A stretch of DNA of 64,000 nt, from positions 9,154,033-9,218,032 of the forward strand of contig JAJEKV010000047.1 of the NCBI GenBank assembly GCA_021234155.1. Direction: 5' to 3'. Shown one piece after another: positions 10,575 to 21,744 of this stretch (within the stretch, counting starts at the first letter, position 1; the number at the start of each line of letters is the position of its first letter). A program made the translations under genes and the position numbers. The DNA comes from Isoetes taiwanensis (lineage: Eukaryota > Streptophyta > Lycopodiopsida > Isoetales > Isoetaceae). The notes beneath the pieces were generated by a model that made no database searches, had not been told where the DNA came from, and saw only the letters and a list, made by a program, of their open reading frames with translations.

Positions 10575-10597
10575 GAACTTTCTAGAATGTTCTAGAA
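10575..10597. promoter_or_regulatory. Five-unit heat-shock-element-like array on a composite-repeat scrap
   Basis: GAA, TTC, GAA, TTC, GAA at exact spacing lies in a 45-bp non-purine island (10,556-10,602) between two purine tracts. The island is just the terminal piece of the composite repeat. The array and the purine tract therefore travel together even when the rest of the unit is lost. Confidence 0.5.
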
Positions 10598-10602
10598 TAA
10601 AG

Positions 10603-10681
10603 CTAGAGAGAGGAGAGGAAAAGACAGAGGGGGAGAGGGATGGGAGAGAGAGAGGAGAGAGGAGAGAGGGAGAGAGATAGG

Positions 10682-10740
<59 letters not shown>

Positions 10741-11085
10741 TGGGGAGAGAGAGAGAGGGGGGGAAAAAGAGAGGAGGAGAGAGAGAGAGAGAGGAGAGAG
10801 GAGAGAGAGAGGGAAAGGAGAGAGGAGAGAGAGGAGGAAGAGAGATAGGAGAGAGAGAAACAGAGAGATAGGAGAGATAGGAGAGAGATAGGACAGAGAT
10901 AGAAGAAATAGGAGAGAGAGGAAAGAGAAGAGATAGGAGAGAGAGAGAGAGAGAGAGATAGGAGAGAGACAGGAGGAGAGAGATAGGAGAGAGAGAAGAG
11001 ACAGGAGAGAGAGAGGAAGAGAAGAGATAGGGAGAGAGAGAGAGAGAGAGAGAGAGATAGGAGAGAGAGGAGGAGAAAAGAGAGG

Positions 11086-11151
<66 letters not shown>

Positions 11152-11181
11152 ATAGGAGAGAGAGAGAGAGAGAGAGAGGAG

Positions 11182-11218
<37 letters not shown>

Positions 11219-11334
11219 AGGAGAGAGATAGGGAGAGAGAGATAGGAGAGAGAAGAGAGAGGGAGAGAGAGAGAGAGAAGAAATAGGAGAGAGAGATAGA
11301 GAGAGGAGAGAGATAGGGGGAGAGAGATAGGAGG

Positions 11335-11365
<31 letters not shown>

Positions 11366-11449
11366 TAGGGAGAGAGAGATAGAGGAGAGAGAGAGGAGAG
11401 AGATAGGGATAGGGGAGAGAGAGAGAGAGGAGAGAGGGAGGAGAGATAG

Positions 11450-11490
<41 letters not shown>

Positions 11491-11624
11491 GAGAGAGGAG
11501 AGGAGAGAGAGAAGACATAAAGAGAGAGAGAGAGAGAGAGAGAGGGATAGGAGAGAGAGAGAGAGAGAGGAGAGAGATAGGGAGAGGAGAGAGAAAGAAG
11601 AGAGGAAGGAGAAGAGAGACAGAG
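10603..11624 (+). repeat. Purine (GA)n tract 6
   Basis: About 1.0 kb, with more regular (GA)n stretches (10,690-10,735, 11,095-11,145, 11,455-11,487) than the other tracts. 'gagagataggagagagag' words are frequent. No genes. Confidence 0.9.
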
Positions 11625-11900
11625 GAAGGCTCCCTATGGCTGACACACGAGCGGGCCCAAACCGAGAGGCCGAGCCGAGGAATAGCTTTAGGGATGTCCA
11701 AACCGAGGCGAGGCCCCGGAGGGGCCGAGCCGAGGAAGGGGGCAAGGGAAAAGGGCACGTGGGTCCAAACCGAGGCGAGGCCCCGGAGGGCCGAAAGCCG
11801 GGGTAAAAGAAAATTCTACGTACGTGCCGCCGCCCTTTTCTAGTATTATATAAATATGTCGTGGTTCAATCACGACGGTGGCCAATATATAGGGGAGGGT
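11625..11900 (-). repeat. Composite repeat, copy E (GC-rich part only)
   Basis: Three tandem units of about 65-75 bp contain 'ccaaaccgaggcgaggcccc' and 'gggccgagccgaggaa' (11,655-11,810). 'cccttttctagtattatata' follows, homologous to 'cccttttctagtctaatata' of copy C. The pol III boxes and GAA/TTC array are absent. This is the right edge of the satellite-like domain. Confidence 0.7.
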
Positions 11901-12680
11901 CTCCATAATTCGTGCATCTGCCCATCTACCGCCCAGGATAACTGCCCATGATCCGCCCACCTCGGGCTATGATTCGCTCACCGCAGCCCATGATTCGCTT
12001 ATCAGACCCTCCTTGAATCGTAAGTCCGAAATTGTTATTTCAATGCAAAAATAGAGGGCACGATAGATGGGCACCTGATGCACGAAGATGGAATGCAGAC
12101 CCTCCTTGCTTTGAACTACTGTAACTTTTTATTTTTGCTTGAATATTAGACTGTTAGATTCGATACCTTGCAGGCTGTCCAATGAGCCTTCCTCCATTGA
12201 TATTTGATGCGTGCAACTCCAGCGGCAAGGATTCTACCTATATGTGCATGATTTATGGAGACCCTCCTCAAAAAAAAAAAAAAAAAAAAAAGACCTTTCG
12301 ATAGTAATCCTTAACACACCGCCCCTCAAATTTATAGTGAACCAACGGTTGAAATCAATCTTGATCAGCGATTTACTGGAGCCATAACACACTGCTACTT
12401 CATAACACCTCACACTCCGCATTGTTTTCACAAGTTCATGACCTCAGTACATTTTATTATCATATTATTTAATTCAATTCCATTCCATTCCAAAAGCTTA
12501 ATAAAACTACATCTAATGGATGTGAATTCAAGTTTAAAATTGCCCAAGCCTTTTGCTGCATCTTTTTGCTAGTCCTTTTTTTTGGGTCAAGGATACATGT
12601 TGCATTTATTCAAGATAAAAACACACAAGCATATCTTGTTGAACAAGACCAATTAAGGCCAATATTGCAAGATAACAGAA
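11901..12680. other. Intergenic, no gene seen
   Basis: A short run of 'cccatgatycgc' words (11,920-12,000) and an A22 run at 12,270-12,291 are the only structures. The A run is flanked by ordinary sequence and I could not assign it to a retroposed body. Confidence 0.6.
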
Positions 12681-12790
12681 TAGAATAGAATAGATTTTTT
12701 AGCGTCCACGGAAACCAACTGGCCTATAGAACCCAAACAAAAAAGAGAACATTGAGCAACAGACAACGATGTCAACTGGTTTGAAAATTT
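12675..12790 (-). mobile_element. 3'-end fragment of the (AGAAT)n-tailed LINE family
   Basis: 'aatagaatagaatagatttt' is followed by 'agcgtccacggaaaccaact' and 'ggcctatagaaccc'. The same words end the LINE at 25.35-26.6 kb and lie in + orientation at 36.4-36.55 kb. Tail on the left, body to the right, so the insertion reads on the - strand. It is severely 5'-truncated. Confidence 0.65.
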
Positions 12791-14584
12791 TAGCATTAAA
12801 ACAATTCTCGTGTTTCAAACCTATTATCTTAGAAACCACATCATGGTACGTGTGTGCGCTTATGTTATGATTCGAGATGGTAGTAATCACAACAAAGCAT
12901 TGTTTGCAGCAATTGTATTCAGTCACATTTTGCTAAGCTGATTGCTAAGAATGCTACAATACCAGAGCTTTCAAGTCAAGTGCAATACTAGAGCTTTCAG
13001 GTCAAGTTCTATTGGCATGTTGACTCAATACATTTTATTTATTCTTAGGATATAAGATATAAGTCACGAGATCGAGCATGGAGAACCATCTACGAATCAC
13101 TGACAAGCAGAATATGTTCTAATATGTTGGCATATCAAAATATGGGATGCCCTTGCCTCCCATTTGTAACCATGTGGAGAAGATGATTCTATTACACCAC
13201 ATATGAGGTACGCAGTTCCTTGATTTTCTTAATCTGTTACCAAAGGTAAAAGACCTCTAATTCTCTGGTGAAATACAAGAGTTCTACAACCTATGATCGA
13301 GTAGAATCAGCAAATATGAAAAGCTGAAGTCTGAAATCATTATTTATACTTGGCATTTGAAGCTCTGATTCCATAAACATAAAATTTACCATGAAGAAGT
13401 GACAAAACATTCATTATGTATGCTGTTCGTGAAAGTTAGATTAAACAGCTGCAGTAAGGCACCTAAAAAAAGGGATTGAAGAATTGAACCCCACACCCCA
13501 GAAGACATATTTTTTCCACTGTCTAGGAGGTAAATAAATTTCCCTTCAAAAAGTGGCTTGTTTAAGATATAACTTTCAAGTTCTAGATCGACCTATACAA
13601 GCATTAAAGTCTCCAACAAGACTCTTGTATGACTTCACGAAATGATTTGACACCCCAAACATGAAATGATTTAACACCCCAAAATTTAAATATCAAACTG
13701 TAATGCCCAGGTTATTATGAGAGATCAAACAGAATACTTGATGAAAAATTCTAGAAAGGAAGAAGGTTCTTGTTTGCCACAGTTGGCAGTTAGAGACACA
13801 GGGAATATGCAATCTTATTTCTGGATAATCCTTGAGCTGGAAATACAGCCACTAAACCAATAGCACAGCCTAATATCATTCATGATCTTAACTTATTGAA
13901 ACAAGCCTGACTTCCATAAGCAGCAAGCAACTTGCATTCCTGAAGATGATCGTTAATTGACTGAATCCTTTTTTTATTTGTTTATCATATAACTCCCAAC
14001 TAATTCATAAAAATTGTTTCTTACCCGCCCAGAATTCATCAAACATATGATCTAAGGTGCATTTTTCTCGTGACACTCAGGGCACCCCAAGAATTCAGCC
14101 CAACTCACCAAATCAGGCTCTATTGGTATTTTATTAAAAAGTTCTCAACTTCATCTATTTGCCATGCTCTGCTTAAAAGTGAAAGCATGCATCTGCAATG
14201 ATCTGCTAGTGGTCTAAATAGATAATCTTGTCACATAGAATAAAAACAATGATAACCTTCATCAATTAAACCCCTACAACAATGAATTCTTACTTCTTAC
14301 TCTTAAGTTTTCGTAAACTTTTAGCAATAGCAGGTCGCTCCATGCTCAAGTTCTGCAAAAAAACAATATGCATTGGCATAACTCCCAACAAGACAAGCTA
14401 AAGTTAAACGTAAATAAGACGTCTCCCTCACAAAGCATTGATGTTCTCATTGCATTGTTGGACCGTATGGCTGAGAGGCCGTTTCTCTTGACTATTTCTG
14501 TACTATTGAGTAGCAGCTTATCCTCTTTGCCCACTAGAAACCAGCATCTCAGTCTCATCTACATAAATCTGTACCATTGCTCGT
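12791..14584. other. Intergenic, no gene seen
   Basis: AT-rich sequence without convincing open frames, splice patterns or repeats. Small frames here show no family features. Confidence 0.6.
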
Positions 14585-14740
14585 AGTAAACAGCGTGTGC
14601 AAGCATATCACCATATCTGGGACTGTATGTAGTTGTACTATGCACTTGTACTGGGCCCTCAATAGTAAACAGTGTGTGCAAGCATATCACCATATCTGGG
14701 ACTGTATGCAGTTGTATTATGCACTTGTACTGGGCCCTCA
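14585..14740 (+). repeat. Tandem duplication of a 78-bp unit
   Basis: Two adjacent copies (14,585-14,662 and 14,663-14,740) run from 'agtaaacagygtgtgcaagc' to 'cttgtactgggccctcaa' and differ at about three positions. The near identity points to a recent duplication. Confidence 0.9.
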
Positions 14741-16854
14741 ACTTTTGTTGTTTTCATCATATATCATGGTTATTTAAAAGCAGGAATTTTTAAATGCTGC
14801 TAGTAGATATGGTTTCTTTTCTTACTAGAATTTCAATTTAAGTCATGTATTGGTTTCAATGGCCAGTTTTACCAAGTAAGAACAACCATGGGCTAAACTA
14901 TGTAATGACAGGAAAACACAAGAGGTTCAAACCAGCAATTGAACTAAAATTCTCTGAAATTTTTGAGTAGCTTCTGCTTGACAGGTTCAGACACACCCGG
15001 GATTAGTTAGTCAAGTTCAATTGCCTCCAGGCATAGGATATAAGGCCCCTCTGAACCCCTGATAGAATAGCACTCCCCTGTGCCATCTATGATCCTTTTA
15101 CTTCCTACGAAGTTCTGAAGGGCATAAATAACTTCACTTAGGGTCCTCCTTCTCTGTGCCTCCCTTCCCTTTATGCTCATGCTTAAACATTCGAGCAAAA
15201 TATGATGCATTCACAAACCTGCTTGTCATAAGCACCAAAAATTCATGCGGACGTGGATGTTCTTAGAGTTCTAATAATTGTTTGCTTTGTTTCATAAGTT
15301 GTCTAAAATATTATGATTCTTCATGCAGTCTTGCCTTTGATACACAGTAAAATAGAGTTTTTTATAAAAATTTATAACCTGTAAATAAACAAGAAAGCAC
15401 TTACGGTAGAACTCCAGCAAGGTTTCCATTTGAGCCAGAATAAAGACCCTTAAGAGATAATCCTTCCACCCAATTGAGCTGCCTGCAAAAACCTACATAT
15501 GCGTAACACGATATCATCTATAACCATAATAAGAAATCGTCAAACAAGTATCTTAAAAATAGAAGTTACAATAAGAAAGAACTAGATAGTTAGGCATTAC
15601 CCACCAAACAAAATACGAAGAAAGTTAGCGGACAAGACTGCAGCAGGTTACGGCAGAGTGAGGGTCCACTACAGGACTTTCTTGAAGTTGGAAGCGACAA
15701 GACTTTCTTGAAAGGACACAAGCAACTAATTTTCAACATAACTCAGCTAAATCATGCTAAGCCTAAACCGAGAAAACAATTTCAAACAAACAAATTAAAT
15801 AACGCCAAATGGATAGTTAACTGTTCCAAAGAGGAATTGTCAATTCTATTGCATCCATACTCCTTGGGAAGGCTTAGTCAACAGTTTAGAGGATCCCTAT
15901 GCAGAGGTATCCTACTATACTGAGCATATGCACAGCCCTAAACATGACAAATATATTCTGATGCAATTGCCTGGAATTGGGAAGCTGCCAAACTATAATA
16001 CTCCACCTAGCCACTAGTTTAGAGGATGCCTATGTCTAGCCACTAGTTTAGAGGATGCCTAAGCAGAAGTACCCTATTATACTGAGTATAATCACAGACC
16101 CTATAATCCAAGAGAAGATAGGAGGCTTACAAAGCAATATGCAGAGTCATAACCTCAAAAACGAACCAAGAATTGACCTTGTGCCAGCACATATACGTTC
16201 TTTACCAGTTTGCAACATTATGTGCTGATAATAATTGATTAAGATAAACCTAGGAAAGAAATGGCAGGCTGATGGAGCGATGAGTGGCCACATTAGAGAT
16301 ACAGAATGCTGCATTTTCATATAGAATTTTCGGTTCTGCAACACATCAGCAGCAAGGTATGTAGATCAAAATGTGGATTGACTCCCATTATTGTCCTACA
16401 TATAGCAAAGGGGGACGTTTTGGTCTTTCAAATTCGAATAATTAATGTAAAAGAGTCATAGCCATATGCTGATGCATTGAGTTCAAATCGCCCCTTCTTA
16501 TTTGATGCATTGAAGGCAGCCGGCAACTTAAGAGACATACAGACTGGCATACCTTTGTGTTGACGAATTAAAAGCTATAGACTGCATAATTGTCATATAA
16601 AGGCTAGCACCAGAGAAATTATCACTCAGGCCCTGTTCATCAGATAAAACTTTTAATCATGTCATGCAGAGGTTTTTACTAAAGAATGCATTGCACATGC
16701 CTTTGCAGCTAGAACTGACCCCACCACATCTAAACATCAACTTGCACAGATTACAGAGCACACTCTGGCAAATAGACATGTTGGTCCATACCAAAGTGAG
16801 AACCCGAAATGCAAATGGCATGGCATAGTAACTCACGTCTCAAATGCCAGGACG
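14741..16854. other. Intergenic, no gene seen
   Basis: Apart from a short direct repeat 'tagccactagtttagaggatgc' type near 16,010-16,065, nothing is recognisable. Frames near 15.0-15.2 and 15.7-15.9 kb have no supporting features. Confidence 0.55.
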
Positions 16855-17335
16855 TCATTATTCTGTGATGGCGGGAACTATAATCTTGAATATTATCTTA
16901 ATTAAGGCTGGGTAAAGCTACGATAAATAGGAGCTATAAAAACCCTAATTTGCCTTTGTGGAGCATCTTCTGACCTAAGCATAGACGACGATCCATACCT
17001 TTGTGGAGCATCTTCTGATCTAACCTAGGCGACGGTCAAAAACGGCCATTGAAAACAGTCTATTCTAGGTCATGATCAAATGGCTTAAGCCACATCCAAC
17101 TCAAATTATCCTGTGATGCCGGGAACTATCTATGATCTTGAATATGATCTTAATTAAGGCTGAAATAGAGTTACGATAAATAGAGCTAACAAAACCCTGA
17201 TTTATTTTTGTGGAGCATCATAAGGCGTGGATCCATACCTTTGTGGAGCATCTTCTGATCTAACCTAGGCGAACGTCCAGAACGGCCATCGAATTTTGAA
17301 GGACCGCTTAAGCCATAGCCACTCAGATTTTTTGA
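16855..17335 (+). repeat. Tandem duplication of about 245 bp upstream of the ASE-like gene
   Basis: 'tctgtgatggcgggaactat', 'cttaattaaggctg', 'acgataaatag' and 'ccatacctttgtggagcatc' appear in the same order from about 16,860 and again from about 17,105. The first copy contains CTATAAAAACCCTAA, a TATA-like word overlapping a plant telo-box (AAACCCTAA). The second copy has the telo-box mutated to AAACCCTGA. This may be a duplicated promoter-type segment, but it lies 500-700 bp from the start codon. Confidence 0.7.
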
Positions 17336-17476
17336 TACGCGGAGATGCTAACCTTCGAGATAAGAGGCCACTTGTGATCAGGCTGTTGCGCTAAAAATGG
17401 CTTTGGGCGGAAGAAGGGCCCTTTTGTCTTTTGTGGTCTCTCTCCTTTTGGAGATAGTAAACTCAAACGTTAGAGG

Positions 17477-17485
17477 TTTATATAG
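17477..17485 (+). promoter_or_regulatory. Candidate TATA box of the amidophosphoribosyltransferase-like gene
   Basis: TTTATATAG lies 71 bp upstream of the ATG at 17,556, a sensible distance for a short 5' leader. A second weaker word (cataaatag) is nearer the ATG. A retained promoter argues against a processed copy. Confidence 0.4.
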
Positions 17486-17555
17486 TCCTTTTTAGAAAGG
17501 TAATTTATGGTACAGCATAAATAGAGGGTTTGTTTTTGAAGCTTTAATCTCGGTG

Positions 17556-19068
17556 ATGGCTCAGGGCATCCTTTTCCAAAACACCCAACTCGTTACTCTT
17601 CCTTTGAGGTCCTTGTATAACAGCAGGCATTGTTTCAGGCTCCCCACCTCGCAGAAAACTCACAGAAACTGTACTCAAAAGAACTGCATCCGAGGAAAGC
17701 ATGAAGAGGAAGGTTGGAGGGAAGAGTGTGGTGTGGTTGGGATCTATGGTGATGAAGAAGCTGGCAAGCTTTGCTTTTATGGACTCCGTGCCTTGCAACA
17801 CCGTGGTGAGGAAGGAGCAGGTATTGTCACTTGCAAGAATAATCTTTTGAATTCAGTAACTGGTATTGGACTGGTTTCTGAGGTTTTTAATGAGGAAGTT
17901 ACTAAATTACAAGGAACTTTAGCAATAGGACATGTTAGGTATGGAACTGCAGGTTCCTCTGTCCTTGAAAATGTTCAACCTTTTGTAGCTTCTTACAAAT
18001 ATGGAGAAATGGCTGTGGCACATAATGGAAATTTTGTGAACTATAAAAAAATAAGACAAGATTTGGAAAAGAAAGGGTCGGTGTTTATTTCATCTTCAGA
18101 TACTGAGGTGGTTTTGCACCTTATTGCGACCTCTAAAGCTACTTCATTTATAGCCAGGTTAGTGGAAGCATGCGAGCAATTACAAGGGGCTTATTCATTA
18201 ATTTTTTTGACAAATGATAACAAGTTAGTGGTCGTGGAGGGATCCATATGGTTTTCGACCCCTTGTAATGGGATGCACGTGGATCCTGGCGCCCCATCGT
18301 ATTTGCCTCGTAAACATGCCTTTAGACTTGATGGATGCTAAATTTGAAAGGGAAGTTAACCCTGGGGAGGTTATAGTAGTGGACAATGATGGAGTATCAA
18401 GTTTATGTCTCATGCAACATAAGCCAATAAAGGCTTGCAGTTTTGAACTTGTATATTTCTCTTCACCTAGCTCTATTGTGTTTGGTCTATCTGTCGACCA
18501 AACTAGGTTTATGTGTGGCGAAATTTTGGCTGAAGAAGCATCAGTGGAGTGTGATGTGGTGATTCCTGTGCCTAATTCAGGTACAGTGGCTGCATTAGGA
18601 TATGCTAAAAAATCAGGGATTCCATTTCGTCTAGGCCTCCACAAGCGAGACTATGCAGGTAGAACATTTATAAAGCCTAATCAAAAGATGAGGGAACTGG
18701 GGGTAAAGCTCAAATTAAGTCCTGTCCACTCGATAGTGGCAGGAAAGAGAGTAGTTGTTATAGATGATTCCATTGTTAGGGGCACTACTTGCTCACAAAT
18801 AGTGAAATTGCTTAGGGATGCAGGTGCTAAAGAAGTGCATATGAGAATAGCATGCCCTCCAGTCGTAGGTTCGTGTTACTATGGAGTTGATACACCCAGA
18901 AAGGAAGAGCTTATTTCTTATCGGCTAAGTGTGGAAGATACCTGCAAAGCCATCGGTGCTGATTCCCTTGCATTTCTGCCTTTGTCAAGGTTGAGGCTAT
19001 TGCTCGGCAATGGCTTTTGTGATGCTTGCTACTCTTGTGACTACCCTTTTTTACCATCAACCCCTTGA
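17556..19068 (+). pseudogene. Amidophosphoribosyltransferase (plastid GPAT/ASE type), frameshifted
   Basis: The enzyme makes 5-phosphoribosylamine from PRPP and glutamine, the first committed step of purine synthesis, in plastids. An N-terminal Ser/Thr/Arg-rich stretch resembles a transit peptide. Cys58 in EECGVVGIYG is the expected catalytic residue exposed by propeptide removal. HNGN (about residue 160) and the PRPP loop VVVIDDSIVRGTT (18,751-18,795) are intact. Frame 1 runs to a stop at 18,341. Homology continues in another frame to 19,068. An extra G near 18,236 shifts the frame just before the 'RDPYGFRPL' motif. Further small indels and a stop follow in the segment expected to read 'IVFASETC'. 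The conserved 'GLIRSHY' segment reads GLHKRDY, and 'RYSTAG' reads RYGTAG. Plant ASE genes are commonly intronless, so lack of introns is not evidence of retroposition. Assembly error could explain one indel but not all the changes. Confidence 0.85.
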
Positions 19069-19950
19069 TATGGTGCTTTGTTTACGTCCTCCAAAGATAA
19101 AATTACAGTTATTTACAGCTATTTTGTTTACATTCTCTTAATATAAAGCTTCAGCAGTGGAATTGGAATTCACCTCTCTAATGCCTTATAGCTAAAATCA
19201 TAGCTAAAATCAATGTTGGAGCAAAACTAGCCTAAGGGTCAATTCCCGCCAGTGGTTAGGTTAGGTTAAATAGGGCAAATAACGAAAAGTTGATTTCACA
19301 CTAGCACTTGAGTTAATACTAGTTAAGTAAGAGGTCGGCACTTATGTGGTTTTCTCGAGAAGTGTTTGGAGTGTTTTATTCTATGAAAACAATGTTAAGA
19401 GTCTATTCATTAGAATACTTTTACACATTTTAAGTAAATATTAATATATGAAAGCACTCCTCACACTCTAATTATAGGCACTTCACTTTGAATAAAAGAC
19501 TGCATTATCCTAGCATTTAAAAGGAACGCATATTCGATAACAAAGATGAAATAACAATCAATTTGGCTAATACGCATAGCAACACAACTTTTATTAATAA
19601 TGGCTAATTTATTCTGGATATGTCTTGGCCCACAAGATGCATGGTTGTGTCTAAGCTACCTCACTTGATTTCTGCATTCTACTTTTCTAATGGAATGTGT
19701 GCTCCCTGGTATGGATACCTAGTCTGCTTGTAGATAAATTATCAATGGCTAGTGCATAAATGCAACCAATGAGGCGTTAAAACATTAAAACAAAAATACT
19801 TCATTTTCACTTAATCCAATAAACAATAGATAATTTTCATTAACACCTCGAAAATGACTATTTTTTTTTATCGAAACAGAGCTTGAAGGATAAACCCTAA
19901 ATCCGTTGATGTGCTCTTTGGTTGATCCATCAGCAAAGCCGGGCAAGAAC
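19069..19950. other. Intergenic, no gene seen
   Basis: The 3' flank of the ASE-like gene. It is AT-rich, without conserved frames. Confidence 0.55.
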
Positions 19951-20908
19951 TCAGGTTAGTACTTCATGTTTCATTTCTTTTTCCTCGAAATCAAATATGA
20001 TTTTACTGTCAGATGGGGAATAAATATCATCTCGAAAAAAATCAGAGAATCCCTTCTTAAGAATTGATTCCCAAGAAAATACAAAGTTCTCAGACCAATA
20101 ATGGCCTTTTAAACGAATAATGCAAGCCCACACTGTCTAAAACAGCCTGAATCTCCAAATTATTATTTGCTTTCAAGAAATGCAGCCCTAAAAAGAATAT
20201 GTGATGGAAAAAAATCATCATATGATGATCGGGACCGACTACATTGCCGCCGACTTGATCAAGGTCAAGGAACAAAATCTCTAGCCACATAGCACTACTA
20301 TAACACAATCAATGCCTTTATCGATTTTGAGGTCAGCACAAAGCAAAAGAGGGTTCATAGTGGTCTTTTCCCAGCTCCACACCAACCCGTCCCCTTTAGC
20401 ATTAGAATCAACGCTATTGATTTGTAGGATTTCCGCCAGAGACATATATTTTACCCACGACCGTCCATCCCGAATGTAAACGCCCTTAAACACGCATTCT
20501 CAAGCCTCTTCTCTCAACATTCCGGAACTGTACTAACTCTTCTATTGCCGATTCTAGTGTCTCTCTGTCTTCTTCCCCGCAAGAAGCTTTACTTCCTAAA
20601 ACAAGTTGAACTCCCCGGCCAAGCATTACTAAGATTTGGGTCAGATAGATTCTTGATCACATCGCCAATACTATTCCTAGAAGAAGAATCGTTCTCATAA
20701 TCTTGCAAAACCCCCGCGAGATGCAACTTGTTTTGAGCATTAAGTCCGCTGCAAGCTTAATCCTTCTACACTTTCCCAGCCTTGAGAAGAATGGACCAAT
20801 GGACCTATGTCTAAGGCCGATGAAGGGGAAGACGGAAGACCTACTTGAGAAGCTTCGTTTATGTGCTCCCTTAAAGCTTCCAGGCGCATCTTGAGGGGCA
20901 ACACTCAT
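19951..20908 (-). pseudogene. Unrecognised degenerate coding remnant
   Basis: Four - strand frames (20,908-20,657, 20,493-20,281, 20,308-20,090, 20,133-19,951) follow one another with small overlaps. They share ordinary, non-repetitive amino-acid composition with Trp, Asp and Phe. This is what a single gene broken by indels looks like. Segments such as 'DRSVKYMSLAEIL'-like and 'LFLDLDQVGGNVVG' did not let me name a family. A retroelement ORF1 or gag-like origin is possible but unproven. Confidence 0.3.
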
Positions 20909-21744
20909 CCGAGCCCCGACTTTGCTTGTAATCCTTCAGAGGGGACCATTCATATTCAGGGCTTGCCCATATCTTCAGATCTTTGATTTGAAAAAATAGA
21001 TCTGTAACTCTGTTTCTACAATAGATCCAGAGCTTGTCGTGCTTGCACCATAAGAAAAAATATGAATATACAACTGGAATTCACCGGATCTGATACTACC
21101 ATGAACGATGCTTTTCCAAGATGAACAATACGACAAAAAAAGTTGAAATGACGAAGAAGGGTGAAAGCAGATGCCAGAGATTATGAACAGGGGCTGATCC
21201 GGGGTGGAGGGATAAAAAGTAGAAGGCCAATCGAGGAGCGGCGAGCAGATGGAGAGCATGTTCTATTTCCATCTTTTTTTCTTGAACGGTGCCGTTCAAG
21301 ATTTCGAGTTAGAATTTTCGTGCATGTAAATCTTAAACTGATTCTATTTTGAAACGCATCCTTTATCACAACACCTGAATATTCTAAACGGTACCGTTCA
21401 TGCTTTGATGCTCCAAAATCTCTTGGCTAATCCAAAATTTGCCTTTGCATAGCCGATGTTTCAAGTTTCTGTAGCACCTAAACTTTCTGAACAGTCCCAA
21501 GTACAATTTTTTGGCTCCAGATTTAATTCAATTTAATATGAGTACTCTTTACCTTCACTGTAGATTTGAACACACGAGATTTGTCAATGGTACCGTTAAT
21601 GATTTGATGCTCCATATTTTTGTGGCAATCCATACAAATTCTTAATATTTAATGCTCTAGATTTTTACAAATTTCTAAAAAATTTGTCACACCGGGGGGG
21701 GGGAGGGGGACGTCCCTAAGACCCCGAAGGGGCCAAAATTTTTT
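20909..21744. other. Intergenic, no gene seen
   Basis: 'gaacggtgccgttcaag' (about 21,284-21,300) and 'aacggtaccgttcatg' (about 21,388-21,403) are two related short palindromes 100 bp apart. A homopolymeric G run lies near 21,694-21,706. Nothing else is seen. Confidence 0.5.

Noticed and set aside
26-11745. Very long open frames (up to about 590 codons) in the purine tracts, Ser/Leu/Phe/Pro-rich on - and Glu/Arg/Lys/Gly-rich on +
   Set aside because: They are built from four or five amino acids dictated by GA/CT composition. They occur in several frames at once and have no domain, splice or start-context support.
17556-19068. Processed (retroposed) pseudogene status of the ASE-like gene from its lack of introns
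   Set aside because: Plant ASE genes are commonly intronless, no poly(A) or target duplication is visible, and a TATA-like word is kept. Only 'frameshifted' is supported.
20703-21369. Several overlapping 60-95 codon frames on both strands
   Set aside because: They overlap each other on opposite strands without domain features. Only the - strand run at 19.95-20.9 kb was kept, at low confidence.
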